DNA of 64,000 nt from Stappia albiluteola (lineage in GTDB: Bacteria; Pseudomonadota; Alphaproteobacteria; Rhizobiales; Stappiaceae): NCBI RefSeq assembly GCF_014050225.1, contig NZ_JACFXV010000043.1:248001-312000 (forward strand), given 5' to 3'. The translations under genes and the position numbers were made by a program. Positions within the stretch are counted from its first letter, which is position 1. Each line of letters opens with the position of its first letter. Below, piece after piece: positions 52,358 to 60,289 of the stretch. Below the pieces are notes generated by a model. That model did not search any database. It was not told the origin of the DNA and saw nothing but the letters and a program-made list of their open reading frames with translations.

Positions 52358-55273
52358 ATGCTGAGGAAAAAGGCGAGCGCTGCAGCCCGTCCGGCCCGGT
52401 TGTCCGCTGCAATCGAGGCAATCGGCGCCAGTGCCATGGACCGCAGAAGCTTCCTGCGCCGGTCCGGTGTGACGGCGGGCGGCGTTGCTGCTGCGGCGGC
52501 CTTCTCCGGATCGATGGTGCGCCGGGCGGAAGCCCAGGCCGCAACCGCGGCGAAGGTCGACATCAAGAAATCGGTCTGCACGCACTGCTCGGTCGGCTGT
52601 ACCGTGCTGGCGGAGGTGCAGGACGGTGTGTGGATTGGCCAGGAACCGGGGTTCGACAGCCCGTTCAATCTTGGCGCCCATTGCGCCAAGGGTGCCTCCG
52701 TGCGCGAGCATGCGCATGGCGAGCGGCGGCTGAAATACCCGACCAAGCTGGTCAACGGCAAGTGGGAGCGCATTTCCTGGGATCAGGCGATCGAAGAGAT
52801 CGGCAACAAGATGCTGGAAGTGCGGGAGAGCTCCGGGCCTGACAGCGTCTACTGGCTGGGTTCGGCCAAGCACTCGAACGAGCAGGCCTATCTGATCCGC
52901 AAGTTCGCCGCCTTCTGGGGGTCGAACAACGTCGATCACCAGGCGCGTATCTGTCACTCGACCACGGTCGCGGGTGTTGCCAACACCTGGGGCTATGGCG
53001 CGATGACGAATTCCTACAACGATATCCATAACTCGCGGGCGATCTTCCTGATTGGCGGCAACCCGGCGGAAGCCCATCCGGTTTCCCTGCTGCATCTGCT
53101 GAAGGCCAAGGAAGAGAACAACGCGCCGCTGATCGTCTGCGATCCGCGCTTCACCCGTACAGCCGCGCATGCGAGCGAGTATGTGCGCTTCCGTCCGGGC
53201 ACGGACGTGGCGCTCGTCTGGGGCATTCTCTGGCACATCTTCGACAATGGCTGGGAGGACAAGGAGTTCATCCGCCAGCGCGTCTGGGGTATGGACCAGA
53301 TCAAGGCCGAAGTCGCCAACTGGACTCCGGAAGAGACCGAGCGCGTCACCGGCGTGCCCGGCTCGCAATTGAAGCGCGTTGCCCGCACGCTGGCGAACAA
53401 CCGTCCGGGCACGGTGATCTGGTGCATGGGCGGCACCCAGCACACCAACGGCAACAACAACACCCGCGCCTATTGCGCCTTGCAGCTTGCGCTCGGCAAC
53501 ATGGGCAGGGCGGGCGGCGGCACCAACATCTTCCGCGGCCATGACAACGTGCAGGGTGCGACGGATCTCGGCGTGCTGGCCGATACGCTTCCCGGTTATT
53601 ACGGTCTGGAAGAAGGAGCCTGGAAACATTGGGCTCGTGTGTGGGACGTCGACTACGGTTATCTGCAGGGCCGCTTCGCCACGATGAAGGGCAAGGACGG
53701 CGCTGACGTCGCGATGATGAACGAGAAGGGTATTCCCGTCTCGCGCTGGATCGATGGCGTGCTGGAGGACAAGGAAAACCTCGTCCAGCCCGACAACACC
53801 CGGGTGATGGTGCTTTGGGGCCATGCGCCGAACTCGCAGACCCGGCAGCCGGAAATGAAGACGGCGATGGAGAAGCTCGACATGCTTGTCGTGGTCGATC
53901 CGTATCCGACCGTCTCGGCGATCCTGCACGATCGCACCGATGGCGTCTATCTGCTGCCGGCGGCGACGCAGTTCGAGACCTCCGGCTCGGTGACGGCGTC
54001 CAACCGCTCGCTGCAATGGCGCGAAAAGGTGGTCGAGCCGCTGTTCGAGGCGCTGCCCGATCACACGATCATGTACAAGTTCGCGGTGAAGTTCGGCTTT
54101 GCCGACGAGATGTTCAAGAACATTGCGGTGGAGAACGACGAGCCGCTGGTGGAGGACATCACCCGCGAATTCAACCGCGGCATGTGGACCGTCGGCTATA
54201 CCGGCCAGTCGCCGGAGCGGCTGAAGATGCACATGGCCAACCAGCACACCTTCGACCGCACGACGCTGCGGGCGAGGGGCGGTCCGGCCGATGGCGACTT
54301 CTACGGCCTGCCGTGGCCGTGCTGGGGTACGGCGGAAATGGGTCACCCCGGCTCGGCGGTGCTCTACGATACGTCGATTCCGGTCGCCGAAGGCGGCATG
54401 GGCTTCCGCGCCCGCTTCGGCGTGGAGCGGGATGGCGACAACCTACTGGCCGAGGGATCGTGGCCGGTCGGCTCGGAGATCGAGGATGGCTACCCCGAGT
54501 TCACCATGGCCATGCTCGCGAAGCTTGGCTGGGACGGCGACCTGACTGCCGAAGAGCGGGCCTCGATCGAGAAGGTCGCGGGCTCGTCCGATCCGGAAGC
54601 GGTCGGCAAGGTGAACTGGAAGACCGACCTGTCCGGCGGCATCCAGCGGGTGGCGATCAAGCATGGCTGCGCGCCCTACGGCAACGCCAAGGCCCGCGCG
54701 GTGGTGTGGACCTTCCCGGATCCGGTGCCGCTGCATCGCGAACCGCTCTATACCAACCGCCGCGATCTGCTCGACAAGTACGCCACCTATGACGACAAGG
54801 TCTTCTGGCGCGTGCCGACGGCCTACAAGTCGATCCAGGAGAAGGACTTCTCCAAGGATTTCCCGATGATCCTGACTTCGGGACGCCTGGTGGAATACGA
54901 AGGCGGCGGCGACGAGAGCCGGTCCAACCCGTGGCTGGCGGAACTGCAGCAGGACATGTTCGTCGAGATCAACCCGGTCGACGCGAACAACCTCGGCATC
55001 CGCGACGGCGAAATGGTCTGGGTCACCGGTCCGGAAGACGGCAAGGTCAAGGTCATGGCGATGATCACCGAGCGCGTCGGCCGGGGCGTTGCCTTCATGC
55101 CATTCCACTTCGGCGGCTGGTTCCAGGGCGAGGATCGTCGGTCGAAATATCCGGCCGGAGCCGATCCTTACGTGCTTGGCGAAGCGTCGAACACGGCCCA
55201 GACCTACGGGTACGACTCGGTCACCCAGATGCAGGAAACAAAAGCCACGCTGTGCCGCATCGAGCGCGCGTGA
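52358..55273 (+). CDS. fdhA: Formate dehydrogenase, molybdenum catalytic (alpha) subunit
   Basis: 971-residue molybdopterin oxidoreductase oxidising formate to CO2 in the periplasm. Tat signal at about residues 28-60 (DRRSFLRRSGVTAGGVAAAAAF), unusually preceded by about 27 residues. [4Fe-4S] ligands CTHCSVGC..C at about 73-108. Active-site residue is Cys about 199 in RICHS, in place of selenocysteine; the following His and Arg are present. GGTQHTNGNNNTRAYCALQLALGNMG (about 363-388) and the C-terminal MGD-binding domain (SGRLVEYEGGGDESRSNPW, FHFGGWFQGED) are intact. The size and gene order match the membrane-bound Fdh3/FdnG-like type. Followed 14 bases later by the beta subunit. Confidence 0.95.
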   Translation: MLRKKASAAARPARLSAAIEAIGASAMDRRSFLRRSGVTAGGVAAAAAFSGSMVRRAEAQAATAAKVDIKKSVCTHCSVGCTVLAEVQDGVWIGQEPGFDSPFNLGAHCAKGASVREHAHGERRLKYPTKLVNGKWERISWDQAIEEIGNKMLEVRESSGPDSVYWLGSAKHSNEQAYLIRKFAAFWGSNNVDHQARICHSTTVAGVANTWGYGAMTNSYNDIHNSRAIFLIGGNPAEAHPVSLLHLLKAKEENNAPLIVCDPRFTRTAAHASEYVRFRPGTDVALVWGILWHIFDNGWEDKEFIRQRVWGMDQIKAEVANWTPEETERVTGVPGSQLKRVARTLANNRPGTVIWCMGGTQHTNGNNNTRAYCALQLALGNMGRAGGGTNIFRGHDNVQGATDLGVLADTLPGYYGLEEGAWKHWARVWDVDYGYLQGRFATMKGKDGADVAMMNEKGIPVSRWIDGVLEDKENLVQPDNTRVMVLWGHAPNSQTRQPEMKTAMEKLDMLVVVDPYPTVSAILHDRTDGVYLLPAATQFETSGSVTASNRSLQWREKVVEPLFEALPDHTIMYKFAVKFGFADEMFKNIAVENDEPLVEDITREFNRGMWTVGYTGQSPERLKMHMANQHTFDRTTLRARGGPADGDFYGLPWPCWGTAEMGHPGSAVLYDTSIPVAEGGMGFRARFGVERDGDNLLAEGSWPVGSEIEDGYPEFTMAMLAKLGWDGDLTAEERASIEKVAGSSDPEAVGKVNWKTDLSGGIQRVAIKHGCAPYGNAKARAVVWTFPDPVPLHREPLYTNRRDLLDKYATYDDKVFWRVPTAYKSIQEKDFSKDFPMILTSGRLVEYEGGGDESRSNPWLAELQQDMFVEINPVDANNLGIRDGEMVWVTGPEDGKVKVMAMITERVGRGVAFMPFHFGGWFQGEDRRSKYPAGADPYVLGEASNTAQTYGYDSVTQMQETKATLCRIERA

Positions 55274-55287
55274 GGGAGGGATAACTC

Positions 55288-55887
55288 ATGGCACGGATGA
55301 AATTCCTGTGTGACGCGGAGCGCTGCATCGAATGCAATGCCTGCGTGACGGCATGCAAGAACGAGCATGAGGTCCCCTGGGGCATCAATCGTCGGCGCGT
55401 GGTGACGATCCAGGACGGCAAGCCGGGGGAACGCTCCATCTCGGTCGCCTGCATGCATTGCTCGGATGCGCCCTGCATGGCGGTCTGCCCGGTGGATTGC
55501 TTCTACCAGTCCGAAGAGGGAGTGGTGTTGCATTCCAAGGACCTGTGCATCGGCTGCGGCTATTGCTTCTACGCGTGCCCCTTCGGGGCGCCGCAATATC
55601 CGCAGGCCGGCAATTTCGGCTCGCGCGGCAAGATGGACAAGTGCACCTTCTGTTCGGGCGGTCCGGAGGCTGACAATTCGCAGGCTGAATTCACCAAATA
55701 CGGCCGCAACCGTCTGGCGGAAGGCAAGTTGCCGCTTTGCGCGGAAATGTGCTCGACCAAGGCGCTCCTGGCCGGCGACGGCGATGTGGTCTCGGCGATC
55801 TATCGCGAGCGCGTCGTGGCACGCGGTTTCGGTTCCGGTGCCTGGGGCTGGGGCACGGCCTACGAGCAGAAGGCCGGCAGCTTCTGA
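55288..55887 (+). CDS. fdhB: Formate dehydrogenase iron-sulfur (beta) subunit
   Basis: 199 residues carrying four ferredoxin-type cysteine groups: CIECNACVTACKNEH (about 12-26), CMHCSDAPCMAVCPVDC (about 56-72), CIGCGYCFYACPFGAP (about 91-106) and CTFC..CAEMC (about 118-155), enough for four [4Fe-4S] clusters forming a wire between the catalytic subunit and the membrane cytochrome. It lacks the C-terminal membrane helix of E. coli FdnH. Exported presumably bound to the Tat-signal-bearing alpha subunit. A strong terminator-like hairpin follows 47 bases later. Confidence 0.94.
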   Translation: MARMKFLCDAERCIECNACVTACKNEHEVPWGINRRRVVTIQDGKPGERSISVACMHCSDAPCMAVCPVDCFYQSEEGVVLHSKDLCIGCGYCFYACPFGAPQYPQAGNFGSRGKMDKCTFCSGGPEADNSQAEFTKYGRNRLAEGKLPLCAEMCSTKALLAGDGDVVSAIYRERVVARGFGSGAWGWGTAYEQKAGSF

Positions 55888-55934
55888 TCTTCAGTGATCG
55901 AAATGCCGGATTTGCCTGAAAGGCGCTAGGATAA

Positions 55935-55962
55935 GGGGCGGGGTCATTCCCCGCCCCGTTTT
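55935..55962 (+). terminator. Intrinsic terminator-like hairpin after fdhB
   Basis: Perfect 9-bp stem GGGGCGGGG (55935-55943)/CCCCGCCCC (55949-55957), loop TCATT, followed by GTTTTG. It lies in the middle of the formate dehydrogenase gene run, 62 bases before the next start. Either ends an fdhAB message or attenuates it, leaving less of the downstream membrane genes. Confidence 0.65.
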
Positions 55963-56023
55963 GCAGGAGCGGGGTCCCCTAATTCCGGGTATTTGGACCC
56001 GTTAGACAGGAGCGCGGCAAAGA

Positions 56024-56242
56024 GTGGCGACCGGGTCGAATTCGATCAAGACGAGGCGTGGAAGGGTTGTGCTGGCGGCCATGGCGGGATTGCTGGCCAT
56101 TGGTCTTTCCTCATGCCGTGAGGATGAGCAGAACCGGGCGCTACACCTTGAAAAGGGAACCTATGCCGGCAAGGCCGACAAGGAACTGACGCCGGAGCAG
56201 CAACGCGAGTTGCAGGCGCGCGGTTACAAGCAAAAATTCTGA
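56024..56242 (+). CDS. Small lipoprotein of the formate dehydrogenase operon
   Basis: 72 residues from GTG 56024 (AGGAG 13 bases upstream). Basic start, hydrophobic segment VVLAAMAGLLAIGLSSC with lipobox LSSC (Cys about 31), then a charged 40-residue mature part CREDEQNRALHLEKGTYAGKAD.. of high Glu/Lys/Gln content. I recall short lipoproteins with the 'DEQ.R.L..EKG.Y.GK.D..L' pattern near cytochrome genes, without a known role. Position between fdhB and the cytochrome b gene suggests an accessory anchored on the periplasmic face of the inner membrane. Confidence 0.75.
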   Translation: MATGSNSIKTRRGRVVLAAMAGLLAIGLSSCREDEQNRALHLEKGTYAGKADKELTPEQQRELQARGYKQKF

Positions 56243-56307
56243 AAGGCGTCGCGTGACGCAACAGCGGGCGGTGGGCGGTGTTGATTGGCAATCTCGGGAG
56301 GGAGACG

Positions 56308-57489
56308 ATGCGGAAAGCGGTGGAAACCTGTCGTGAGCAAGTTCCGGATCGCAATACCCGCGGACATGGGGCGCAGTCGCATCGCGGCGCCGCGTTCCTG
56401 AAATTGGCGGTGTTCCTGTTATTCGCGTTCCTTCTCGCGGTTCCGGCTCTGGCGCCGGCTCAGGCGCAGCCGACGTCGAACCCCGTTGCCTCGGAAAGTC
56501 CGGCCGATGGCCATGTACCCGGCAACACATTGGGTACGGCTTCGGATGCGGATCTGTGGCGCGCCGTGCGCCAGGGCGTGGCTGGCAATGTGTCCATTCC
56601 CGACAAGAAGGCGGGAACGCTCGTCCAGTCGGAAGGCGAACTCTGGCGTTCGCTGCGCAATGGTCCTGTTGCTCTTTATTCCAGCTGGGCGCTGATCGGC
56701 ATGATCGTGCTGCTGGCGCTGTTTTTCGCCCTTCGCGGCCGAATCCGGATCGATCATGGGCGCTCCGGCGCAACCATCACCCGCTTTGCCGGTTATGAGC
56801 GCTTCGGCCACTGGCTGCTGGCGCTTTCCTTCCTCACCCTGGCGGTTACCGGCCTGAACATCATGTATGGCCGATATGTGCTGCTGCCGATCATCGGGGG
56901 CGAGGCGTTCGGTTTCATCACGCTGATGGGCAAGTACCTGCACAATTACCTCGCCTTCGCCTTCATGGCCGGGCTGGTGATGATCTTCCTGATGTGGGTG
57001 CGCCACAATCTGCCGGACCGCACCGATCTCGTGTGGCTGGCAAAGGGCGGCGGCATTTTCGTCAAGGGCAGCCATCCACCGGCGAAGAAGTTCAACGCCG
57101 GGCAGAAGGCGATCTTCTGGCTCGTCATCCTGCTTGGCCTCTCGCTGTCCGTCTCCGGCTGGGCACTTCTCTTCCCATTCACGACGGATTTCTTCTCCGG
57201 CACGTTCGCGGCGGTGAATGCCGTCTTCGGCACCGACCTGCCGACCGCGCTGGCTCCCATCCAGGAACAGCAGCTCAACAGCCTGTGGCATTCGGTCGTC
57301 GCCGTGGCGCTGACCTGCGTCATTCTCGCCCATATCTATATCGGCTCGGTCGGCATGGAGGGCGCCTTCGACGCGATGGGCTCGGGAGAGGTGGACCTCA
57401 ACTGGGCCAAGGAACACCACTCGATCTGGGTCGAGGAGGTCACTGCCGGGGAGCGCGGCCCTGCCGGCGCTCCGCAGGCGGCCGAATAG
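56308..57489 (+). CDS. fdhC: Formate dehydrogenase cytochrome b (gamma) subunit
   Basis: About 393 residues from ATG 56308 (GGGAGGGAG upstream). An N-terminal hydrophobic/signal-like segment (about 30-52), a periplasmic stretch (about 53-120) longer than in E. coli FdnI, a first span (about 122-142), then the four-helix cytochrome b556 core: RFGHWLLALSFLTLAVTGLNIMYG (about 161-184), KYLHNYLAFAFMAGLVMIFLMW (about 206-227), IFWLVILLGLSLSVSGWALLF (about 262-282) and LWHSVVAVALTCVILAHIYIGSVGMEGAFDAM (about 322-353). His in HW, HN, WHS and AH are candidate haem ligands. Passes electrons to quinone. Confidence 0.92.
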   Translation: MRKAVETCREQVPDRNTRGHGAQSHRGAAFLKLAVFLLFAFLLAVPALAPAQAQPTSNPVASESPADGHVPGNTLGTASDADLWRAVRQGVAGNVSIPDKKAGTLVQSEGELWRSLRNGPVALYSSWALIGMIVLLALFFALRGRIRIDHGRSGATITRFAGYERFGHWLLALSFLTLAVTGLNIMYGRYVLLPIIGGEAFGFITLMGKYLHNYLAFAFMAGLVMIFLMWVRHNLPDRTDLVWLAKGGGIFVKGSHPPAKKFNAGQKAIFWLVILLGLSLSVSGWALLFPFTTDFFSGTFAAVNAVFGTDLPTALAPIQEQQLNSLWHSVVAVALTCVILAHIYIGSVGMEGAFDAMGSGEVDLNWAKEHHSIWVEEVTAGERGPAGAPQAAE

Positions 57490-57502
57490 CCGCAAGCCGG
57501 GC

Positions 57503-58885
57503 GTGGCAACAATGACCGCCTGCGGCCTGAAGACCGTATTGGCTTTCGGCGTGACCATGTGCCTCGCCGGGACGGTTCATGCCTGGCCCGAGCGCTTCGA
57601 GGGCCACGGCGGGCCGGTCAAATCCATCGCCCTGTCGGCGGATGGCAGTTCGGCGCTTTCCTCGTCATTCGACTATTCGGCGATCGTCTGGCAGGTCGGC
57701 AAGGATAGCGCTGCCGTCGGCCAGCGTCTGATCGGCCATGAGGGCCCGCTTAACGACGGCGTGCTGGTCGGGAAGGACATGGCCGCCACCGTGTCCGACG
57801 ACGGCTCTGTCGCGCTTTGGAATCTTGCGACCGGCGAGATGCTCGACCGTGTGGACGAGGGCGAGGAAAAGATGATCCGGGTCGCCGCCAGCGCCGATGG
57901 CCGGTTCGTTGCTTCCGCGTCCTGGGATCGCAATGCCTATGTCTACGGCCTTGCCGGCAACCGGCTTGGCCGCCACGCCGTTCTGTCCGGCCATCGCGGG
58001 CCGGTCAACGCGGTTGCGTTCCTTCCTGACGGCAAGCGGCTGATAACGGCCTCCTATGATGGTGTGATACGCCTCTTCGACGCGGACAGCGGTGAATTGC
58101 AGCGTGAGGCCTATTCCCACGGCTGGGGCGTCAATGTGCTGGCCGTATTGCCGGATGGTGACCGGGTCGTCTTCGGTGCCGCCGATGGCGAGGCCGGTGT
58201 GATTTCGCTTGCCAGGGGAGAGATCGTCAAGATCCTACCGAAGCACGAGCGTCCCGTGCTTTCCGTGGCCCTCTCGAGCGACCTCAGCGCACTGGCAATC
58301 GGAGATGGCGCAGGCGTCATCCGTTTCTACTCGGTGGACGGCTTCGCCCTGGAAGAGGAATTTCAGAACCCCTATGGCCCGGTATGGGGTCTTGCGATCT
58401 CTCCCGACAACAAGACGGTGTTCTATGCCGGGCTCGACGATAGCGTGAAGTCCTGGCAGGTGACGCCGCGCGCGCCGTTCGAGCCGGTGGAAAATGACTT
58501 CCCGCGACGCTTCCAGGTCTCGGAAACGGCTGATCCCGGGGAGCTTCAATTCGCCAGGAAGTGCTCCGTCTGCCATACTCTGACGCCGGATGGCGCCAAT
58601 CGGGCAGGGCCGACGCTCTATGGTGTGTTCGGACGCAAGGTCGGTTCGCTGCCGGGTTATCCCTATTCGAATGCCCTGAGGACGGCCGACTTCGTCTGGA
58701 GCGAAAAGACCATTTCCGATCTCTTCGACTACGGTCCGGACGTGGTGACGCCCGGTTCCAAGATGCCGCTGCAAAGGCTCAGGACGGAGGCCGACAGGGA
58801 TGCCCTGATCGCCTTCCTGAAGCGGGCGACGGCGCCGGGTCCGGATCGGCGGAGCTCCCAGGAAAGAAACGAGGTGGTGAAATGA
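57503..58885 (+). CDS. WD40 beta-propeller protein with C-terminal cytochrome c domain
   Basis: 460 residues (GTG 57503; ATG 57512 equally possible). Signal peptide ending TVHA-WP (about residue 27). Residues about 33-325 hold seven WD40-like repeats, e.g. GHGGPVKSIALSADG, GHEGPLNDGVLVG, GHRGPVNAVAFLPDG, KHERPVLSVALSSD, enough for a complete seven-bladed propeller. The C-terminal 105 residues are a class I cytochrome c: haem site CSVCH (about 354-358), GPTLYGVFGRKVGSLPGYPYSNAL, and Met ligand in GSKMPL. Periplasmic and covalently haem-bound. Directly after the cytochrome b gene (13 bases), so likely an electron outlet or docking factor of this formate dehydrogenase. Ends in an ATGA overlap with the next gene. 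Confidence 0.88.
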   Translation: MATMTACGLKTVLAFGVTMCLAGTVHAWPERFEGHGGPVKSIALSADGSSALSSSFDYSAIVWQVGKDSAAVGQRLIGHEGPLNDGVLVGKDMAATVSDDGSVALWNLATGEMLDRVDEGEEKMIRVAASADGRFVASASWDRNAYVYGLAGNRLGRHAVLSGHRGPVNAVAFLPDGKRLITASYDGVIRLFDADSGELQREAYSHGWGVNVLAVLPDGDRVVFGAADGEAGVISLARGEIVKILPKHERPVLSVALSSDLSALAIGDGAGVIRFYSVDGFALEEEFQNPYGPVWGLAISPDNKTVFYAGLDDSVKSWQVTPRAPFEPVENDFPRRFQVSETADPGELQFARKCSVCHTLTPDGANRAGPTLYGVFGRKVGSLPGYPYSNALRTADFVWSEKTISDLFDYGPDVVTPGSKMPLQRLRTEADRDALIAFLKRATAPGPDRRSSQERNEVVK

Positions 58886-59046
58886 AGGCGTTTCTGGCAG
58901 GTCTTGCGGCCATGGCTGTCATCGGCGTCGCTGCCTGGGCCGTCCTGACCAAGGCCTACGATTACTCTTCGGCCAGCGTCTATACGTCGGCCAATCCGGG
59001 CGCCGTACGCCTGTCGCCCTCCGACGAGGCGCAAAAGGGCGGCTGA
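58882..59046 (+). CDS. 54-residue single-span membrane protein
   Basis: Starts at ATG 58882 inside the stop of the WD40-cytochrome gene (ATGA), with GAGGTGG as ribosome-binding site. One hydrophobic segment MKAFLAGLAAMAVIGVAAWAVL (residues 1-22, shown here without further residues), then YDYSSASVYTSANPGAVRLSP and a short acidic/lysine end. No cysteine or haem motif. The overlaps on both sides (TGATG with the protease gene) argue that it is a real, dose-matched component, like the small single-span subunits of other respiratory complexes (inference). Confidence 0.72.
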   Translation: MKAFLAGLAAMAVIGVAAWAVLTKAYDYSSASVYTSANPGAVRLSPSDEAQKGG

Positions 59047-59990
59047 TGCGGTTTCATTCGGGCGCATTGGCGCTTGCGTGTATGTCCTGCCTGCTGCTGC
59101 CTGGCGCTGCCGCGCGCGCCGATCCGAAGGCTATAGCCGACGCGCGCCACTCCGTGGTTGTTCTGCTGCCGGACTGGCCGAAGGGCCGGGTTCGCGCCGA
59201 AGAACCCGAGGGCTCGGCGGTGGTGGTTGCGGACGGGCACTGGCTCGTCACCGCGGATCACGTCCTCGGGCCTGCGAAGGGCGCTCGCATCCGTCTTGCG
59301 GACGGCCGCCTGATCGATACCGAAATTGCCGCTCGCGACCGGGAAAGCGATCTTGCTTTCCTGCGAATTGCCGAAGCCTTGCCGCCGATTGAGTTTGCCG
59401 GCGATCCGGAGGTTGCGACAACGGCCTGCGCCATCGGCAACAGCTTCGGTCTCGGGGTCGCGGTTACGTGCGGCGTCGTGTCCGCCACGGGCCGAGGGGG
59501 TGTCGGCTTCAACGATATCGAGGATTTCGTGCAAACGGATGCCGCCGTCAATCCGGGCGCTTCGGGCGGGGCTCTCGTCGATGAATACGGCCGGCTGATC
59601 GGTATCCTGTCGGCAATCTACACCAAGGCCAATGACGGTGACCTCGGCGTCAATTTCGCGGTCTCCGCGCCGTTGACCGCAGTATTGTTGGAAAAGATCC
59701 AGGCAGACGGCCGCCTCGCGCATTTGCGCCTCGGCGTGTCGCTTGTCGAAACGCGTCCCGGCCCCGAGGCGGCCGGATTGGAGGTCCGCGCCGTGGAGGC
59801 CGGCGGGCTGGCGGAACAGGCCGGTTTGCGTGCCGGGGATGTCGTCGTTGCCGTTGACGGCGCTCCCGTTTCGTCCGTGGCCGGCCTGAGGGGCAGGCTG
59901 GCGAGGGAAACTGGCGGTTCCTCGCTGAAAATCCGCCGCGCGGGTGAGGTGGCCGATATTTCGGTGAGGTACGCAATAGGAGACAATTGA
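59046..59990 (+). CDS. Periplasmic trypsin-like serine protease with PDZ domain
   Basis: 314 residues. Signal peptide (1-26, ending AARA-D). Chymotrypsin-fold protease with His72 (TADHVLG), Asp102 (RESDLAFL) and Ser173 (NPGASGGALVD; the usual HtrA GNSGG has Ala for Asn here). PDZ domain at about residues 230-310 (LGVSLVE, AGLRAGDVVVAVDGAPVSS). HtrA/DegP-like proteases remove or refold damaged envelope proteins; with only one PDZ and a place inside the formate dehydrogenase operon, it may act on that complex, e.g. processing or quality control. TGATG coupling to the small upstream gene. Confidence 0.87.
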   Translation: MRFHSGALALACMSCLLLPGAAARADPKAIADARHSVVVLLPDWPKGRVRAEEPEGSAVVVADGHWLVTADHVLGPAKGARIRLADGRLIDTEIAARDRESDLAFLRIAEALPPIEFAGDPEVATTACAIGNSFGLGVAVTCGVVSATGRGGVGFNDIEDFVQTDAAVNPGASGGALVDEYGRLIGILSAIYTKANDGDLGVNFAVSAPLTAVLLEKIQADGRLAHLRLGVSLVETRPGPEAAGLEVRAVEAGGLAEQAGLRAGDVVVAVDGAPVSSVAGLRGRLARETGGSSLKIRRAGEVADISVRYAIGDN

Positions 59991-60090
59991 TCGGCAAGAG
60001 GACTATCGTCTTGCAGGGATAAAACCTTGAAAATCTGATAGAAACACGCTCATTGGCGTGCGGGCTGCAAATTGCGGAGGAAGGGAAGGA

Positions 60091-60282
60091 ATGAACGAGG
60101 AAAACTTCAACATGTCGATGCGCAAGTTCCTGAAGCAGGTCGGCGTGACCTCGCAGCAGGCGATCGAGCGTCAGGTGCGCGAGACCGGCATGGAAAGCGG
60201 CAAGCTCAACGTTCGCATGAAGCTGACGATCGACGGCCAGGACTTTGAACACGTCGTCGAAGGGGTGATCGATCTCGACTGA
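60091..60282 (+). CDS. DUF6494-like small protein
   Basis: 63 residues from ATG 60091 with an excellent GGAGGAAGGGAAGG site. Soluble, charged, beginning MNEENFNMSMRKFLKQVGV and ending with an acidic IDLD; alternating pattern suggests two helices and a beta hairpin (MKLTIDGQDFEHVVEGVI). I associate it with family DUF6494, which has no known function. No signal peptide, so cytoplasmic. Seven bases before the ligase-like gene and 100 bases after the protease gene; same strand as the fdh genes. Confidence 0.75.
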   Translation: MNEENFNMSMRKFLKQVGVTSQQAIERQVRETGMESGKLNVRMKLTIDGQDFEHVVEGVIDLD

Positions 60283-60289
60283 CCGGACC

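Noticed and set aside
51842-54346. An 834-codon minus-strand frame opposite fdhA
   Set aside because: Antisense to the well-conserved formate dehydrogenase catalytic subunit; no motif in it.
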